This document shows positions 18,917-28,521 of a stretch of 64,000 nucleotides of DNA, one piece after another. The notes beneath the pieces were generated by a model. The model did not search any database, was not told the origin of the DNA, and saw only the letters and a list, made by a program, of their open reading frames with translations. The stretch's first letter is position 1. Every line of letters begins with the position of its first letter. The position numbers and the translations under genes are program-made. Origin of the DNA: Alkalihalobacterium alkalinitrilicum (GTDB lineage: Bacteria; Bacillota; Bacilli; Bacillales; Bacillaceae_F); NCBI RefSeq assembly GCF_002019605.1, contig NZ_KV917368.1, forward strand, positions 589,809 to 653,808. The letters run 5' to 3'.

Positions 18917-19054
18917 CTATGATCCATTTTTCAAATTTTTTATAACGGTTGGCATGTTCTTTTCTTCCTTCGTGTTCTTTTTCTCGGGGGTGGTTTGTTT
19001 AGGATTACCTGAGTTAAACCGAGCCTGGCCCATTCCGTCCATAATATTTGTCAT
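18917..19054 (-). CDS. small hydrophilic protein (45 residues), function unknown
   Basis: Minus-strand frame starting MTNIMDGMGQARFNSGNPK, then a Lys/Glu-rich middle and the end IKNLKNGS. GGAGTG sits seven bases before the ATG at 19054. The composition (Asn, Gln, Lys, Gly rich; no hydrophobic segment) is like small spore-associated proteins of Bacillaceae, but I do not recognise the family. Divergent from the next small gene, with about 100 bases between. Confidence 0.5.
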   Translation of the reverse strand: MTNIMDGMGQARFNSGNPKQTTPEKKNTKEEKNMPTVIKNLKNGS

Positions 19055-19157
19055 CGATTTTCACTCCTTTTCGGTTAGTATCACCTTTTTTTATCAAAAT
19101 AAAATTTATTATTTGGTGAAACAATAAGGTGTGTATGGATAGAAAGGAGAATAATGG

Positions 19158-19319
19158 ATGGAAAACAAAGATTTTATTGGAGAAATGAAAAGCAATGAAT
19201 CGCATTCAAAAAATTTTACTAAGGTAAAGCAAACTGGCAACGTGGTAAACTCTAATAGCAAAAATAATGCAGTTCCAACCGATTATATCAACATTTATTG
19301 GGATGAATGGAAGAGTTAA
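19158..19319 (+). CDS. small protein (53 residues), function unknown
   Basis: Frame from ATG 19158 reads MENKDFIGEMKSNESHSKNF and ends NIYWDEWKS. AGAAAGGAGAA lies just upstream (another ATG four bases earlier is out of frame) and a strong terminator follows 30 bases after the stop, which together argue that it is a real transcript. Hydrophilic, no signal peptide. Not recognised. Confidence 0.55.
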   Translation: MENKDFIGEMKSNESHSKNFTKVKQTGNVVNSNSKNNAVPTDYINIYWDEWKS

Positions 19320-19351
19320 TTAAAGGATTTTTCCAAGTAAAGATTAAATAA

Positions 19352-19399
19352 AACAAACACTCTCTTTACATTTGGTAGAGAGAATGTTTGTGTTTTTTT
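19352..19399 (+). terminator. rho-independent terminator
   Basis: AACAAACACTCTCT pairs with AGAGAGAATGTTTGTGTT across a short loop, with one or two bulges, followed by a run of seven Ts. It separates the small plus-strand gene from the convergent MFS transporter gene and may serve both directions. Confidence 0.8.
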
Positions 19400-19455
19400 A
19401 TATGCGTGGTTTAAGCTATGTGGGTTAATGTTGGTAAACTCTAGTGTGAAGCTAT

Positions 19456-20670
19456 CTACGTTCCAGTATTTTGAGAGATAGGAGGATCGGTTAATTTTAC
19501 TGAGCTTTTCCCGTGGATAACATAATAGACAAAGGCGCAAGCAACAACAATAATCGACAACGAAAAATACATATTCTGGTAACCGATAAGCGGAATTAAA
19601 AATCCCAGAAGAAAAGGTCCGATTCCTATACCGATATCATTAAAGACAAAGTAAGTGGAAGCTGCAAGTCCCGCTCGATGTCGAGGGGATCTTTTTACTG
19701 CGATCGCTTGAATAGAAGATTGTAAATTTCCATATCCGAGCCCTGCTAATATACTGGCTAGAATTAAAAGATACCCATTACTGACATGACCAAGAACTAG
19801 TAAGCTCGCCGCAAAAAGAAATAGCGCTGGGTACATCACAATATTATCGCCTTTTGTATCCAACATTTTGCCTGTGATTGGTCTAGAAATGAAGATGCAG
19901 ACAGAATAGACAATGAAAAAGAAGCTAGCAACATACGTTAAATTCATTTCCATGGAATAAGAAGCGAGAAACGTGATAATACCTGAGAAAGTTAAAGCTA
20001 AAACCGTCATTAATAACGACATAGAAATGGCATTCTTTTCAAAAAATTGATTAAGATGAAAGCCTTTCATTTCTTCGCGTTGTTCCTTGGTGATCTCTAC
20101 TTTAGGAAATGTCGTAAATAAGGTTAATAATATACCAATTCCAGCCAAAACCGTACAACCAATAAAAATCAACTGCATAGTTGCAAACTGAGTCAATAGC
20201 AGCCCAAGAAAAGGACCAATAGCTGTAGCTAGAATAAAACTTAAAGTATAATAACTGATTCCTTCTCCTTGTCGTTGAATAGGAATGATATCGATAACCG
20301 CAATTTGCATAACTGTCAGCACGACCCCAACTAAAGCACCGTGGAGAAAACGGATAAGAATAAATAAATATAAGCTTTCAATTGGGGAGTAGAGCATTGT
20401 ACAAAATAAACTTAAAATCAGCGCAATATAAAGCAGCTTTTTCCGACCAATGATGTCCAAATATTTACCTGTCAGGATACGAAACGTAAGGACACCAATA
20501 ACAAAAACACTTGCGGCAAGCCCAGCCATTCCTTCGGAGGCATTAAAAGAGTCCATCGCATAGCCAGCTGTTGTTGTTATCGTCAAAAAATAGGTAAGAG
20601 CAGTGAAAAAAGTGATCAATGACAAGATGATAAAATTTCTAGTCCATAATCTTGGTTTTGTTGTTTCCAT
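19456..20670 (-). CDS. MFS transporter
   Basis: 404-residue, 12-helix major facilitator. The first half includes RILTGKYLDIIGRKKLLYIAL, the loop 2-3 motif GxLxDxxGRK-like. The second half repeats it as ISRPITGKMLDTKGDNIVMY. GLAASTYFVFNDIGIGIGPFLLG near helix 10-11 fits drug:proton antiporters of the YfkF/YwfA type. AAGAGGTC precedes the ATG at 20670. Likely exports a drug or metabolite; substrate unknown. Lone gene. Confidence 0.87.
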   Translation of the reverse strand: METTKPRLWTRNFIILSLITFFTALTYFLTITTTAGYAMDSFNASEGMAGLAASVFVIGVLTFRILTGKYLDIIGRKKLLYIALILSLFCTMLYSPIESLYLFILIRFLHGALVGVVLTVMQIAVIDIIPIQRQGEGISYYTLSFILATAIGPFLGLLLTQFATMQLIFIGCTVLAGIGILLTLFTTFPKVEITKEQREEMKGFHLNQFFEKNAISMSLLMTVLALTFSGIITFLASYSMEMNLTYVASFFFIVYSVCIFISRPITGKMLDTKGDNIVMYPALFLFAASLLVLGHVSNGYLLILASILAGLGYGNLQSSIQAIAVKRSPRHRAGLAASTYFVFNDIGIGIGPFLLGFLIPLIGYQNMYFSLSIIVVACAFVYYVIHGKSSVKLTDPPISQNTGT

Positions 20671-21178
20671 GTGTTTGACCTCTTAACGGTTTATTTTAGA
20701 ATGGTAAAAATACAAATTCATGTTACAAGCTCTAAAGATAATCTACAAATCTAGGAAACTGATTTGAAATCAGTTTATCCTGGTTAAGTTATTAGGGTAA
20801 AGACCCCCATCTCTTAGCGTAGCGTAAGTGGGAAGTTCTAATCACGTGGAGTCGAAACTCCATCTAATTCCCCGATGTTCCAGCTGTTGGAACGAGTTCG
20901 CTTTCTGAACTTTTTCTGAATATTTTAATTTTACCACATTGTAAACAAAATTTCATTTTTCGAACTTTAGGTTAAAATAGGAGTTAGGGGTGCTCTTATA
21001 AAATTAAATGGTTGAAATATGTAACTGGCCAAGTGATTATTGATTGAGTTAGCACCTGAATGATGTAGGAAATAATCTCCAACTTAATAGAGGGCGGGCT
21101 TTTCGTTATAATAAATCGTGGATAAAAGTTAAATTTGGTTTTAAAATTAGAAAACCAATATGTATTGGAGGCATATTC
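20671..21178. other. spacer with hairpins and a possible IS200/IS605-like relic
   Basis: No gene. AAACTGATTT and ATCAGTTT form a hairpin at about 20756-20778. It is followed by TATCCTGG, then GGGTAAAGACCCCCATCTC, which parallels the repeat at 44334 and 53038, then a short stem GTGGAGTCGAAACTCCAT (20850s) and GTTCCAGCTGTTGGAAC (20877-20893). Dense stems without a coding frame suggest an element end or structured RNA. Confidence 0.45.
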
Positions 21179-21550
21179 ATGGCAAATGACTGTCCTTTTT
21201 GCAAGTCAGAGAACATCTTATTAGCTAATGAATTAGCTTTTGCGATTTTTGATAAATATCCAGTAAATCAAGGCCATATACTCGTTATCCCGAAACGACA
21301 TGTGAGTGACTTCTTTTATACAACTAGTGCTGAGCGCGAAGCCATCAATGAACTGCTTGAAGATGGACGAGTATTATTAGAAGAAAAGTTTCAACCCGAT
21401 GGCTACAATATTGGCATCAATTGTGGCGAAACGGCGGGACAAACGATTTTTCATGTCCATGTTCATCTCATTCCTCGCTACGATGGAGATATGGACAATC
21501 CTCGTGGTGGCGTACGCGGGGTGGTTCCAGAAAAGAGAATGTATGAATAA
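21179..21550 (+). CDS. HIT-family nucleotide hydrolase
   Basis: 123 residues. The histidine triad HVHVHLIPR lies near residues 96-104. N-terminal CPFCKSENILLANELAFAIFDKYPVNQGHILVIPKRH is classic for the HIT/PKCI branch; the CxxC may bind zinc. Hydrolyses nucleoside phosphoramidates or dinucleotides by family. GGAGGC precedes ATG 21179. A terminator follows. Confidence 0.93.
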   Translation: MANDCPFCKSENILLANELAFAIFDKYPVNQGHILVIPKRHVSDFFYTTSAEREAINELLEDGRVLLEEKFQPDGYNIGINCGETAGQTIFHVHVHLIPRYDGDMDNPRGGVRGVVPEKRMYE

Positions 21551-21566
21551 AAGGTAAAATTAAAGC

Positions 21567-21606
21567 CACATCGCACAGATCATATGTTGCGTTGTGTTTT
21601 TTTTGT
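21567..21606 (+). terminator. rho-independent terminator after HIT gene
   Basis: CACATCGCA pairs with TGCGTTGTG (21567-21575 with 21588-21596, one mismatch), followed by a run of eight Ts. Confidence 0.8.
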
Positions 21607-21654
21607 GCCATCTCATCGGTTCCATTAACGATATAAGGAGGAAGTGACAAACTT

Positions 21655-21720
21655 CTATTTATTTGGCAACCAATTGGCCGTAATCCCCTCACTGATGGAA
21701 GTTTCACTTCATGTGCTTAC
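21655..21720 (+). repeat. dispersed repeat copy (CACTGATGGAAG family)
   Basis: Contains TTTGGCAACCAATTGGCCGTAA then ACTGATGGAAGTTTCACTT (21691-21709). The latter 19 bases are identical to 44532-44550, and the first part is a diverged form of the CAACTGGCAGTAATACCCCC motif at 44346 and 53051. No gene is associated. Confidence 0.65.
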
Positions 21721-21813
21721 GACTTCACTTTCGACAAATGTAAACAAAAGTTGATCTTAAGTTTATATTCATAGATTAAGATAAAAAACGAATGACATGA
21801 AGGGGGTTTATTT

Positions 21814-23931
21814 GTGAAAAAACTGTTATATCCAATTACCGATTGGGTTTCAACAAAACGTGGAATGTGGATTACGATCATCGCTTGGTTTGTGCTGATG
21901 CTTGCTTTAAGTGCTGGCCCCATGCTAGGCGATTATAAGGTCACAAATTTCCAAGCGCTTCCCGATGAAGCTCAATCGATGATCGCTGAGAAAAAGACGG
22001 AAGAACTATTTCCGAATGAGCAAGGAACACCAGGTATTCTTGTTTTCCATAAAGAAACGGGAGACATCAATACCAAAGGTGTTGAGCAAATTTTGAACGG
22101 GATCAAAGCGGAAGAGATCGAAGGAATCGAAACGATTTTAGATATTAGTAAACTTTCACCTCAGGCTTTAGCTTCCTTTATTTCTGAAGATGGTTCAACG
22201 ATGATTGTCCCGATGGAATTAGAAATGGATCTAGGAAACAGTGAATATGCTGAGATCAATGACAGGGTGTTTGAGATTGGAACAGAGATTGCTGATTCGC
22301 TTGAAAGTACAGCCTTTTATATTACGGGGCCTGCAGGGGTTGCAGGTGATACGGTCAAGCTGTTTGAGCAAGCCGATTTTGTTCTTCTTTTTGCAACGAT
22401 TGTTATTATTTTACTATTACTGATCGTTATTTATCGCTCACCGTTACTCGCATTCATACCACTGCTTGCGACGGTGATTGTATACCAAGTCGTCATTCAA
22501 AGTGTGGTGTTACTTGGCGCAGGTGGTTTAGAAATCAACAATTCAACCACTTCTATCATGAGCATTTTACTTTTTGCGGCTGTCATCGATTATTCACTAT
22601 TTGTGTTTTCCCGTTATCGTGAAGAACTTAACAAATGTGAAAGCAAATATGATGCGATGAAACATGCGATGCGAGCTACTGGCGAACCGGTCTTTTTTGC
22701 TGGAGGAACCGTTTTAGCCGCGATGCTTATTTTATTCTTTGCGAATTTCCGTGAATATCAAAACTTTGCACCGATCTTTGGTGTGGCGTTATTCTTTATT
22801 ATGTTAGCATCAATCACGTTAGTTCCTGCGTTATTTACGTTATTTGGTCGTAAAGCATTTTGGCCGAAAATTCCGAAATACGGCGAGGAACAAGAAGTGA
22901 AACACGGAATCTGGGGTCCAATTGCACGGTTTGTTGTTAACAAGCCTGGGTTCTCTGGAGGAATCGTTGCGATTTTTCTATTGATTACCGCTTTGAATGT
23001 GTTTAATCTCGATTTTGAATATGACACGGTTAAAAAATTCCCTGAGGATTTACCATCTCGTGTCGGATACGAAATTGTGGAGGCCAGATATGACAAAGGG
23101 GAACTGGCACCGACGACAATGCTCATTGTAAGTGATAAAGCGTTAACTGAAAACAACACGTCAGATATCATCAAGGAATGGACTGCTTTTGACGAAGTCG
23201 CATCGGTTCGAATGTCTGCGCAAACCGAGGATGCAAAGGCATTGAAGCTGAGTGTTGCGTTATCAATCAATCCATATTCGAATGAAGCGATTCAATTTAT
23301 GGATCAATTACGTGAAAAGTCACCAGTGCTATTAGAGCAGCTTTCGATAGCTGGAGAAGCTCATTATAGTGGCGTGACAGCCAAGCTTGTTGATGAGCGT
23401 GATGTGAATAATCGAGATATCATTCTTATTGTGATCTTAGAAACGATCCTCATTTTAGCTCTGTTATTTGCGCTTACTCGTTCGCTTAAGATGTCTAGTT
23501 ATATGATGGGGACGATTTTGGTTTCGTATGTATCGGCTCTAGGTCTAGGGATTTTCCTAGTAGATGTCTTGTTTGGATTTGAGGCATTGAGTACCCGTGT
23601 ACCTTTGTATGCCTTCATTTTCTTAGTAGCATTAGGAGTCGATTACAATATCATCCTCGTGTCGCGATTTATAGAAGAGAGGAAAACAAAGCGAGTAAAA
23701 GAAGCTCTTGAAGTTGCGATCCGCAATACTGGTGGGGTGATTTCATCCGCTGGTGTGATCTTAGCGGCAACTTTTGCTGTGTTAACAACGATGCCGATCG
23801 CTGATTTGTTCGTATTCGGATTTATCGTGTCGATCGGGATTCTCATCGATACATTCCTAGTGCGCGGCATGCTTCTTCCATCTTTGATCTTATTATTTGA
23901 AAAAGAAAAGCAAACCTCTCATAATCAATAA
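21814..23931 (+). CDS. MMPL-family transporter (RND superfamily)
   Basis: 705-residue inner-membrane exporter with the MMPL layout: helix 1 (KRGMWITIIAWFVLMLALS), an extracellular loop of about 150 residues, five helices, a second loop and five helices. GGLEINNSTTSIMSILLFAAVIDYSLFVFSRYREE and the parallel RVPLYAFIFLVALGVDYNIILVSRFIEE carry the buried Asp-Tyr pairs that relay protons. GTG 21814 follows AAGGGGG by seven bases. A two-component system and a small membrane protein follow directly, so the exporter may be under their control. Substrate (lipid or drug) unknown. Confidence 0.92.
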   Translation: MKKLLYPITDWVSTKRGMWITIIAWFVLMLALSAGPMLGDYKVTNFQALPDEAQSMIAEKKTEELFPNEQGTPGILVFHKETGDINTKGVEQILNGIKAEEIEGIETILDISKLSPQALASFISEDGSTMIVPMELEMDLGNSEYAEINDRVFEIGTEIADSLESTAFYITGPAGVAGDTVKLFEQADFVLLFATIVIILLLLIVIYRSPLLAFIPLLATVIVYQVVIQSVVLLGAGGLEINNSTTSIMSILLFAAVIDYSLFVFSRYREELNKCESKYDAMKHAMRATGEPVFFAGGTVLAAMLILFFANFREYQNFAPIFGVALFFIMLASITLVPALFTLFGRKAFWPKIPKYGEEQEVKHGIWGPIARFVVNKPGFSGGIVAIFLLITALNVFNLDFEYDTVKKFPEDLPSRVGYEIVEARYDKGELAPTTMLIVSDKALTENNTSDIIKEWTAFDEVASVRMSAQTEDAKALKLSVALSINPYSNEAIQFMDQLREKSPVLLEQLSIAGEAHYSGVTAKLVDERDVNNRDIILIVILETILILALLFALTRSLKMSSYMMGTILVSYVSALGLGIFLVDVLFGFEALSTRVPLYAFIFLVALGVDYNIILVSRFIEERKTKRVKEALEVAIRNTGGVISSAGVILAATFAVLTTMPIADLFVFGFIVSIGILIDTFLVRGMLLPSLILLFEKEKQTSHNQ

Positions 23932-23937
23932 TAATTC

Positions 23938-23964
23938 GACTACAAAGGAATTTCCTTTGTAGTC
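23938..23964. terminator. hairpin between MMPL gene and response regulator
   Basis: GACTACAAAGGA and TCCTTTGTAGTC form a perfect 12-bp stem with a three-base loop. There is no T tract, so it may be an attenuator or mRNA-processing hairpin that separates the MMPL gene from the downstream two-component genes. Confidence 0.6.
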
Positions 23965-23986
23965 TACCTGTTTAGGAGGTTAGACC

Positions 23987-24658
23987 ATGAGAATTCTCGT
24001 TGTAGATGACGATGTGTATATACAACAACTTGTTTCAATCCATTTAAGTCGAGAAGGCTATCAAGTATTTACAGCTAATCACGGGGAAGAAGCGTTATCT
24101 CTTTTGGAAGATAAAACCGTCGACATAGCGATAGTGGATGTGATGATGCCCAAGATGGACGGTTTTGAATTGACGAAAATCTTATCAGTGGACTTTGAAA
24201 TCCCCGTTATTCTGCTAACGGCAAAGGGCCAGCTCGAAGACAAAGAACGTGGCTTTTTATCGGGTTCCGAGGATTATATCGTCAAGCCCTTCGAGGTGAA
24301 GGAACTTCTATTTCGAGTCGCGGTCGTTCTACGCCGTTTTAAACGAGCGATGGATACCGTCATTAAAGTCGGAAACCTCATGATTAATCGAAAAAATTTC
24401 GAAGTGATTATCAATGATAAAAACATTCTGTTACCTTTAAAGGAGTTTGAAATTCTAAGTTTGTTAGCCAATCGCATAAATAAAATTACACAAAGAGCCG
24501 AACTCATCGAACAAGTGTGGGGCGTCGATTATGAAGGAAGCGAACAAACATTAAATACGCATATTAACCGTATTCGCGAACGGTTAAAAAAATACGCGGC
24601 TTCAGTCGAAATTCAAACGGTTCGGGGCATCGGTTATAAGTTAGAGGTCACAAAATGA
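23987..24658 (+). CDS. OmpR-family response regulator
   Basis: 223 residues. Receiver domain 1-115 with acidic pair DDD at 7-9, phospho-acceptor Asp 51 (IVDVMMPKMDG), Thr in LLTAKG and Lys in DYIVKPFE. Winged-helix domain about 125-223: LPLKEFEILSLLANRINKI and TLNTHINRIRERL. SD AGGAGG. Overlaps the kinase start by four bases (ATGA), so the pair is one operon. Confidence 0.93.
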   Translation: MRILVVDDDVYIQQLVSIHLSREGYQVFTANHGEEALSLLEDKTVDIAIVDVMMPKMDGFELTKILSVDFEIPVILLTAKGQLEDKERGFLSGSEDYIVKPFEVKELLFRVAVVLRRFKRAMDTVIKVGNLMINRKNFEVIINDKNILLPLKEFEILSLLANRINKITQRAELIEQVWGVDYEGSEQTLNTHINRIRERLKKYAASVEIQTVRGIGYKLEVTK

Positions 24659-26037
24659 AAACTCTATACCAAAAATTCATAGTGGCGACACTATTGATTT
24701 TAACAATTAGTATTACGATCGGATTTATTCTAGCGAATGCAATCTACATGACTTCGACGAAGCAAAAAATTGATCAACAAAATGTAGAGATTGCGACAGA
24801 AATTGCTTCTAACCTTGTCAGCTTGCATGCTCATAGTTCTTCTTTTGAACATTACTTAGAATCAATTGGAAATCTAGGCTATCAAATTTATGTGCTCAAT
24901 AAAGCAGGAGAAGAATTTTATTTCGGCGAGCCTTTTAAGAAAACAGAAGTTCCCGATGAAGCGATGAAGGTACTAGAGGATCAGGAAATTTATCATGGAA
25001 TGAATGAGTTCGCAGATGAGATGCTGATGATGGGGCATTTCTCCAATGATGTTAAAAATACAGTTGGGGTGCCCTTTACGATGAATGGACAACAATACGG
25101 ATTATTTTTGCGTCCAGATAATAAGTTGCTATTTTCCGATATTCATATCATTTTCGCTTGTTTTATTGTCGCGATTACCATCGTGAGTGTGAGTGGTGTG
25201 ATTTGGTTTACCAAACGTCTCATCCAACCGATTACGAAGTTAACCGAGGCGACCCAAGAAATTACCCGAGAGAATTTCAATTACTCATTAAAGGTGGAAC
25301 GTCATGATGAAATCGGACAATTAGTTGAAAGCTTCAACACGATGCAGAAGCAATTACAGCATAATGACGAAGCACGTAAATCGTTCATTAGCAATGTATC
25401 TCATGATTTTCAATCGCCCCTGATGAATATACAAGGCTACGCAGAGCTTTTAAGGGCGGATGGAGTATCGGAGCAAGATCGCCGCGAATACTTAGAAATC
25501 ATCGATTATGAATCGAAACGGCTATCGAATTTAACGAAGCAGCTCATGCTTTTAACATCGCTTGATCAAAAGGCGTATCCGATGAAATTTTCTGATGTCA
25601 GGCTCGATGAACAAATGAAACAAACAATCCGAAGATATCAATGGCGACTTGAAGAAAAGGAAATTGAAGTATCTTATCAGTTACCACCGATACAGATGAA
25701 GGCGGATGCTGAACTAATGAGCAACGTTTGGGACAATTTATTAACCAATGCAATCAAGTACAATGAGCATGGAGGAAGCATTTGGATTAGCTTAACAAAA
25801 TCTGAAGCCGAACTAACGATCATTTTCAAAGATACGGGAATCGGTTTGACCGAAGAAGACACCACTCAAATTTTCGACCGATTTTTCCGTGTCGATTCGT
25901 CAAGAAAAAAAGACGGGACAGGACTCGGTTTAGCGATTGTCAAACAAATTATTGAATTGCACGGTGGAGAAATTAAAGTGGATAGTCAGGTAGGAGAAGG
26001 CACGACATTCACGATTATATTTCCAAATATAAATTGA
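24655..26037 (+). CDS. sensor histidine kinase
   Basis: 460 residues. Helix 1 near 8-30, extracellular sensor about 31-160, helix 2 about 165-187, HAMP 188-240 (RLIQPITKLTEATQEI), HisKA with phospho-acceptor His 250 in NVSHDFQSPLMNIQGYAELL, and HATPase with N box (DNLLTNAIKYNEHGG), G1 (KDTGIGLTEED) and G2 (GTGLGLAIVKQI). Partner of the adjacent regulator. The signal is unknown; the MMPL exporter and 132-residue membrane protein on either side suggest envelope stress. Confidence 0.93.
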   Translation: MKTLYQKFIVATLLILTISITIGFILANAIYMTSTKQKIDQQNVEIATEIASNLVSLHAHSSSFEHYLESIGNLGYQIYVLNKAGEEFYFGEPFKKTEVPDEAMKVLEDQEIYHGMNEFADEMLMMGHFSNDVKNTVGVPFTMNGQQYGLFLRPDNKLLFSDIHIIFACFIVAITIVSVSGVIWFTKRLIQPITKLTEATQEITRENFNYSLKVERHDEIGQLVESFNTMQKQLQHNDEARKSFISNVSHDFQSPLMNIQGYAELLRADGVSEQDRREYLEIIDYESKRLSNLTKQLMLLTSLDQKAYPMKFSDVRLDEQMKQTIRRYQWRLEEKEIEVSYQLPPIQMKADAELMSNVWDNLLTNAIKYNEHGGSIWISLTKSEAELTIIFKDTGIGLTEEDTTQIFDRFFRVDSSRKKDGTGLGLAIVKQIIELHGGEIKVDSQVGEGTTFTIIFPNIN

Positions 26038-26055
26038 AAAGTGGGGGAATGAAAA

Positions 26056-26454
26056 ATGGAACAAATTTGGAGTATACGTTTAATACGATTTGCAGCGATC
26101 TTCGGTATTATCGGTACCTTTATCGGCTCGCAAATGTCAGGCAGTATGGATTATTCGATGCGACCGATTCATGCTCATAGTTTATTAGTAGGCTGGCTTT
26201 CTGTGTTTGCTTGGGGAATCTTCTATAAAGTATTTCAAGTGAAATACAAAAAACTCGTACCAATCCATAGTATCTTTGGGATGGCAGGGGCTGTCGGATT
26301 GACATTAGGAATGTGGATGTACTATTTCAACCCATTAGGTTTGAACCAGACGTTTGTTATGGTCTTTTATATCGTCGGTGGAACGTTCTTGTTACTAGCG
26401 TTTTTACTATTCGTGTTCATTACGTTTATGATTGAAAAGCAGGGAAGTAGGTAA
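26056..26454 (+). CDS. four-helix membrane protein, cbb3-oxidase-subunit-I-like fragment fold
   Basis: 132 residues with four transmembrane segments. The block MRPIHAHSLLVGWLSVFAWGIFYKVF resembles helix I-II of cytochrome cbb3 oxidase subunit I / NnrS-like proteins, including two His in HAH; a third His (VPIHSIFGMAG) follows. It is far too short to be an oxidase. It lies 18 bases after the kinase stop, with GGGGGAATG before the ATG, so it belongs to the operon. Possibly an accessory sensor; the haem-binding idea is inference. Confidence 0.65.
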   Translation: MEQIWSIRLIRFAAIFGIIGTFIGSQMSGSMDYSMRPIHAHSLLVGWLSVFAWGIFYKVFQVKYKKLVPIHSIFGMAGAVGLTLGMWMYYFNPLGLNQTFVMVFYIVGGTFLLLAFLLFVFITFMIEKQGSR

Positions 26455-26548
26455 TCAGAGGGAATTGGGCATTGAAGTGTGCAGAATAATAGTTTGATGT
26501 TAATGAAGTTAAGATTTAACGGTGAGGCGATGTAAAATCGAATAAGTT

Positions 26549-26604
26549 AGGGACCTGTCCCTCACCTTGTTAAAGCATTAACTCGGTGGGGGACAGGTCC
26601 CTTT
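26549..26604. repeat. GGGACAGGTCC hairpin repeat, copy 1
   Basis: AGGGACCTGTCCCTCACC (26549-26566) pairs with GGTGGGGGACAGGTCCCT (26585-26602) around a loop containing GTTAAAGCATTAACT, itself a small inverted repeat; TTTT follows. It sits where a terminator for the two-component operon would be expected. Same family at 30534, 56327 and 63284. Confidence 0.8.
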
Positions 26605-26690
26605 TCCAAAAGAAATACCAAGCGTTAAAATTAAAATTTCTAATATAAAAAAATAAATTTCATTTTACTCGACCTCTCTACCATCACTTT

Positions 26691-26753
26691 TTGTTGCAAA
26701 TGCAACAAAGTTAGGCTAAATTTAATACACGTCATTTTTATTGTATATGCAAC
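26691..26753 (+). promoter_or_regulatory. candidate MarR operators upstream of marR-paiA-paiB
   Basis: TTGTTGCAAATGCAACAA (26691-26708) is a perfect 7-4-7 palindrome. TTGTATATGCAAC (26741-26753) is an imperfect copy of the same half-site, 26-38 bases before the MarR gene. Two sites of this kind around a promoter are typical for MarR self-repression. Confidence 0.75.
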
Positions 26754-26778
26754 TAAAAATATGTACTAAGGAGTTAAT

Positions 26779-27231
26779 ATGAAGGAAATTCTTCGTGAAA
26801 TTGGAATGATAGCAAGAGCATTAGATTCTATAAGTAATATAGAATTTAAAGAATATGACCTTACAAAAGGGCAGTATTTGTACCTTGTGCGAATATGTGA
26901 AAACCCAGGAATCATTCAAGAAAAGTTAGCTGAGGTGATAAAAGTAGACCGAACAACAACGGCCCGTGCTATAAAAAAACTTGAAATGAATGGCTTTATT
27001 GAAAAGAAAGAAGATCAACATAACAAAAAAATTAAAAAACTCTTTCCAACATACAAAGGGAAACATGTTTATCCTTTAATAAAAAGAGAAAATGATTATT
27101 CGAATCGTGTCGCATTAGCGGGATTTTCTGAAAGTGAAGCAGAAAGCCTTTTCCATCATCTTCAAAGAGTTAGAAAAAATATCGAAAAAGACTGGGAGTT
27201 AGTAAAAAAAGGGAACAAGAGAAACTATTAA
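26779..27231 (+). CDS. MarR-family transcriptional regulator
   Basis: 150 residues. Winged helix: YDLTKGQYLYLVRICENPGIIQEKLAEVIKVDRTTTARAIKKLEMNGFIEKKED spans helix 2 to the wing. First and last helices form the dimer. AAGGAG precedes ATG 26779. First gene of a three-gene operon with paiA and paiB. Probably binds the palindromes at 26691-26753; effector unknown. Confidence 0.9.
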   Translation: MKEILREIGMIARALDSISNIEFKEYDLTKGQYLYLVRICENPGIIQEKLAEVIKVDRTTTARAIKKLEMNGFIEKKEDQHNKKIKKLFPTYKGKHVYPLIKRENDYSNRVALAGFSESEAESLFHHLQRVRKNIEKDWELVKKGNKRNY

Positions 27232-27239
27232 TCATATAA

Positions 27240-27776
<537 letters not shown>

Positions 27777-27798
27777 TTTTATTGAAAGGTGGATTAGT

Positions 27799-28410
27799 AT
27801 GTATATTCCTTCACATTTTAAAATCACAGATGAATCAATTGCTTACAACATTATGAAAGAACATAGTTTTGCGACTCTTTTTTCTGGGCACAATGGAATG
27901 CCATTTGCAACTCATTTACCGCTAATTTTGAATAAGGAGAATACATATTTATATGGACACTTTGCTCGTCCTAATCCGCAGTGGAAAGATATCAAAAATC
28001 AAACCGTTCTAGCTGTTTTCCATGGTCCTCATTGTTATATCTCCCCATCTTGGTATGAGACCAATAAAGCGGTACCAACATGGAATTACGTGACAGTTCA
28101 TGTTTATGGAGAAGTCGAGCTTTTAGAGGACGAAAATGAGTTAATGGATTCCTTACAAGAAATGGTATGGAAATATGAAGCTTCTGACAGTTCATACAGA
28201 TTGCAGGATGTAGATGCTGAGTTTCTCGCTGGTATGAACAAAGGAGTTCAAGGTTTTAAAATAAAAATTAATAAGATAGAAGGAAAAGCTAAGTTAAGTC
28301 AAAACCATTCATTACAGCGACAAGAGCTAGTTATTAACAAACTAGAACAATTTTCAAATACAGATGAGCAACAGATTTCTTCATTAATGAAGGCAAATTT
28401 AGAAAAGTAA
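27799..28410 (+). CDS. paiB: PaiB-like FMN-binding regulator
   Basis: 203 residues with the FMN_bind_2 (PaiB) split-barrel pattern: [46 protein letters not shown] and [13 protein letters not shown]. In B. subtilis PaiB is reported as a negative regulator of sporulation and protease genes; whether the protein itself binds DNA is unclear. GAAAGGTGG precedes the ATG. Last gene of the marR-paiA-paiB operon. Confidence 0.9.
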   Translation: MYIPSHFKITDESIAYNIMKEHSFATLFSGHNGMPFATHLPLILNKENTYLYGHFARPNPQWKDIKNQTVLAVFHGPHCYISPSWYETNKAVPTWNYVTVHVYGEVELLEDENELMDSLQEMVWKYEASDSSYRLQDVDAEFLAGMNKGVQGFKIKINKIEGKAKLSQNHSLQRQELVINKLEQFSNTDEQQISSLMKANLEK

Positions 28411-28521
28411 TGGTTTTAGGTTACGAACAGAGAGCATTCGCCTAACTGAGGATATAGCTATTAAATGTCAAATGATTGATAAGATTTTTACAAAAAAATC
28501 AATTAAAAGGTAGTGGAGAAT

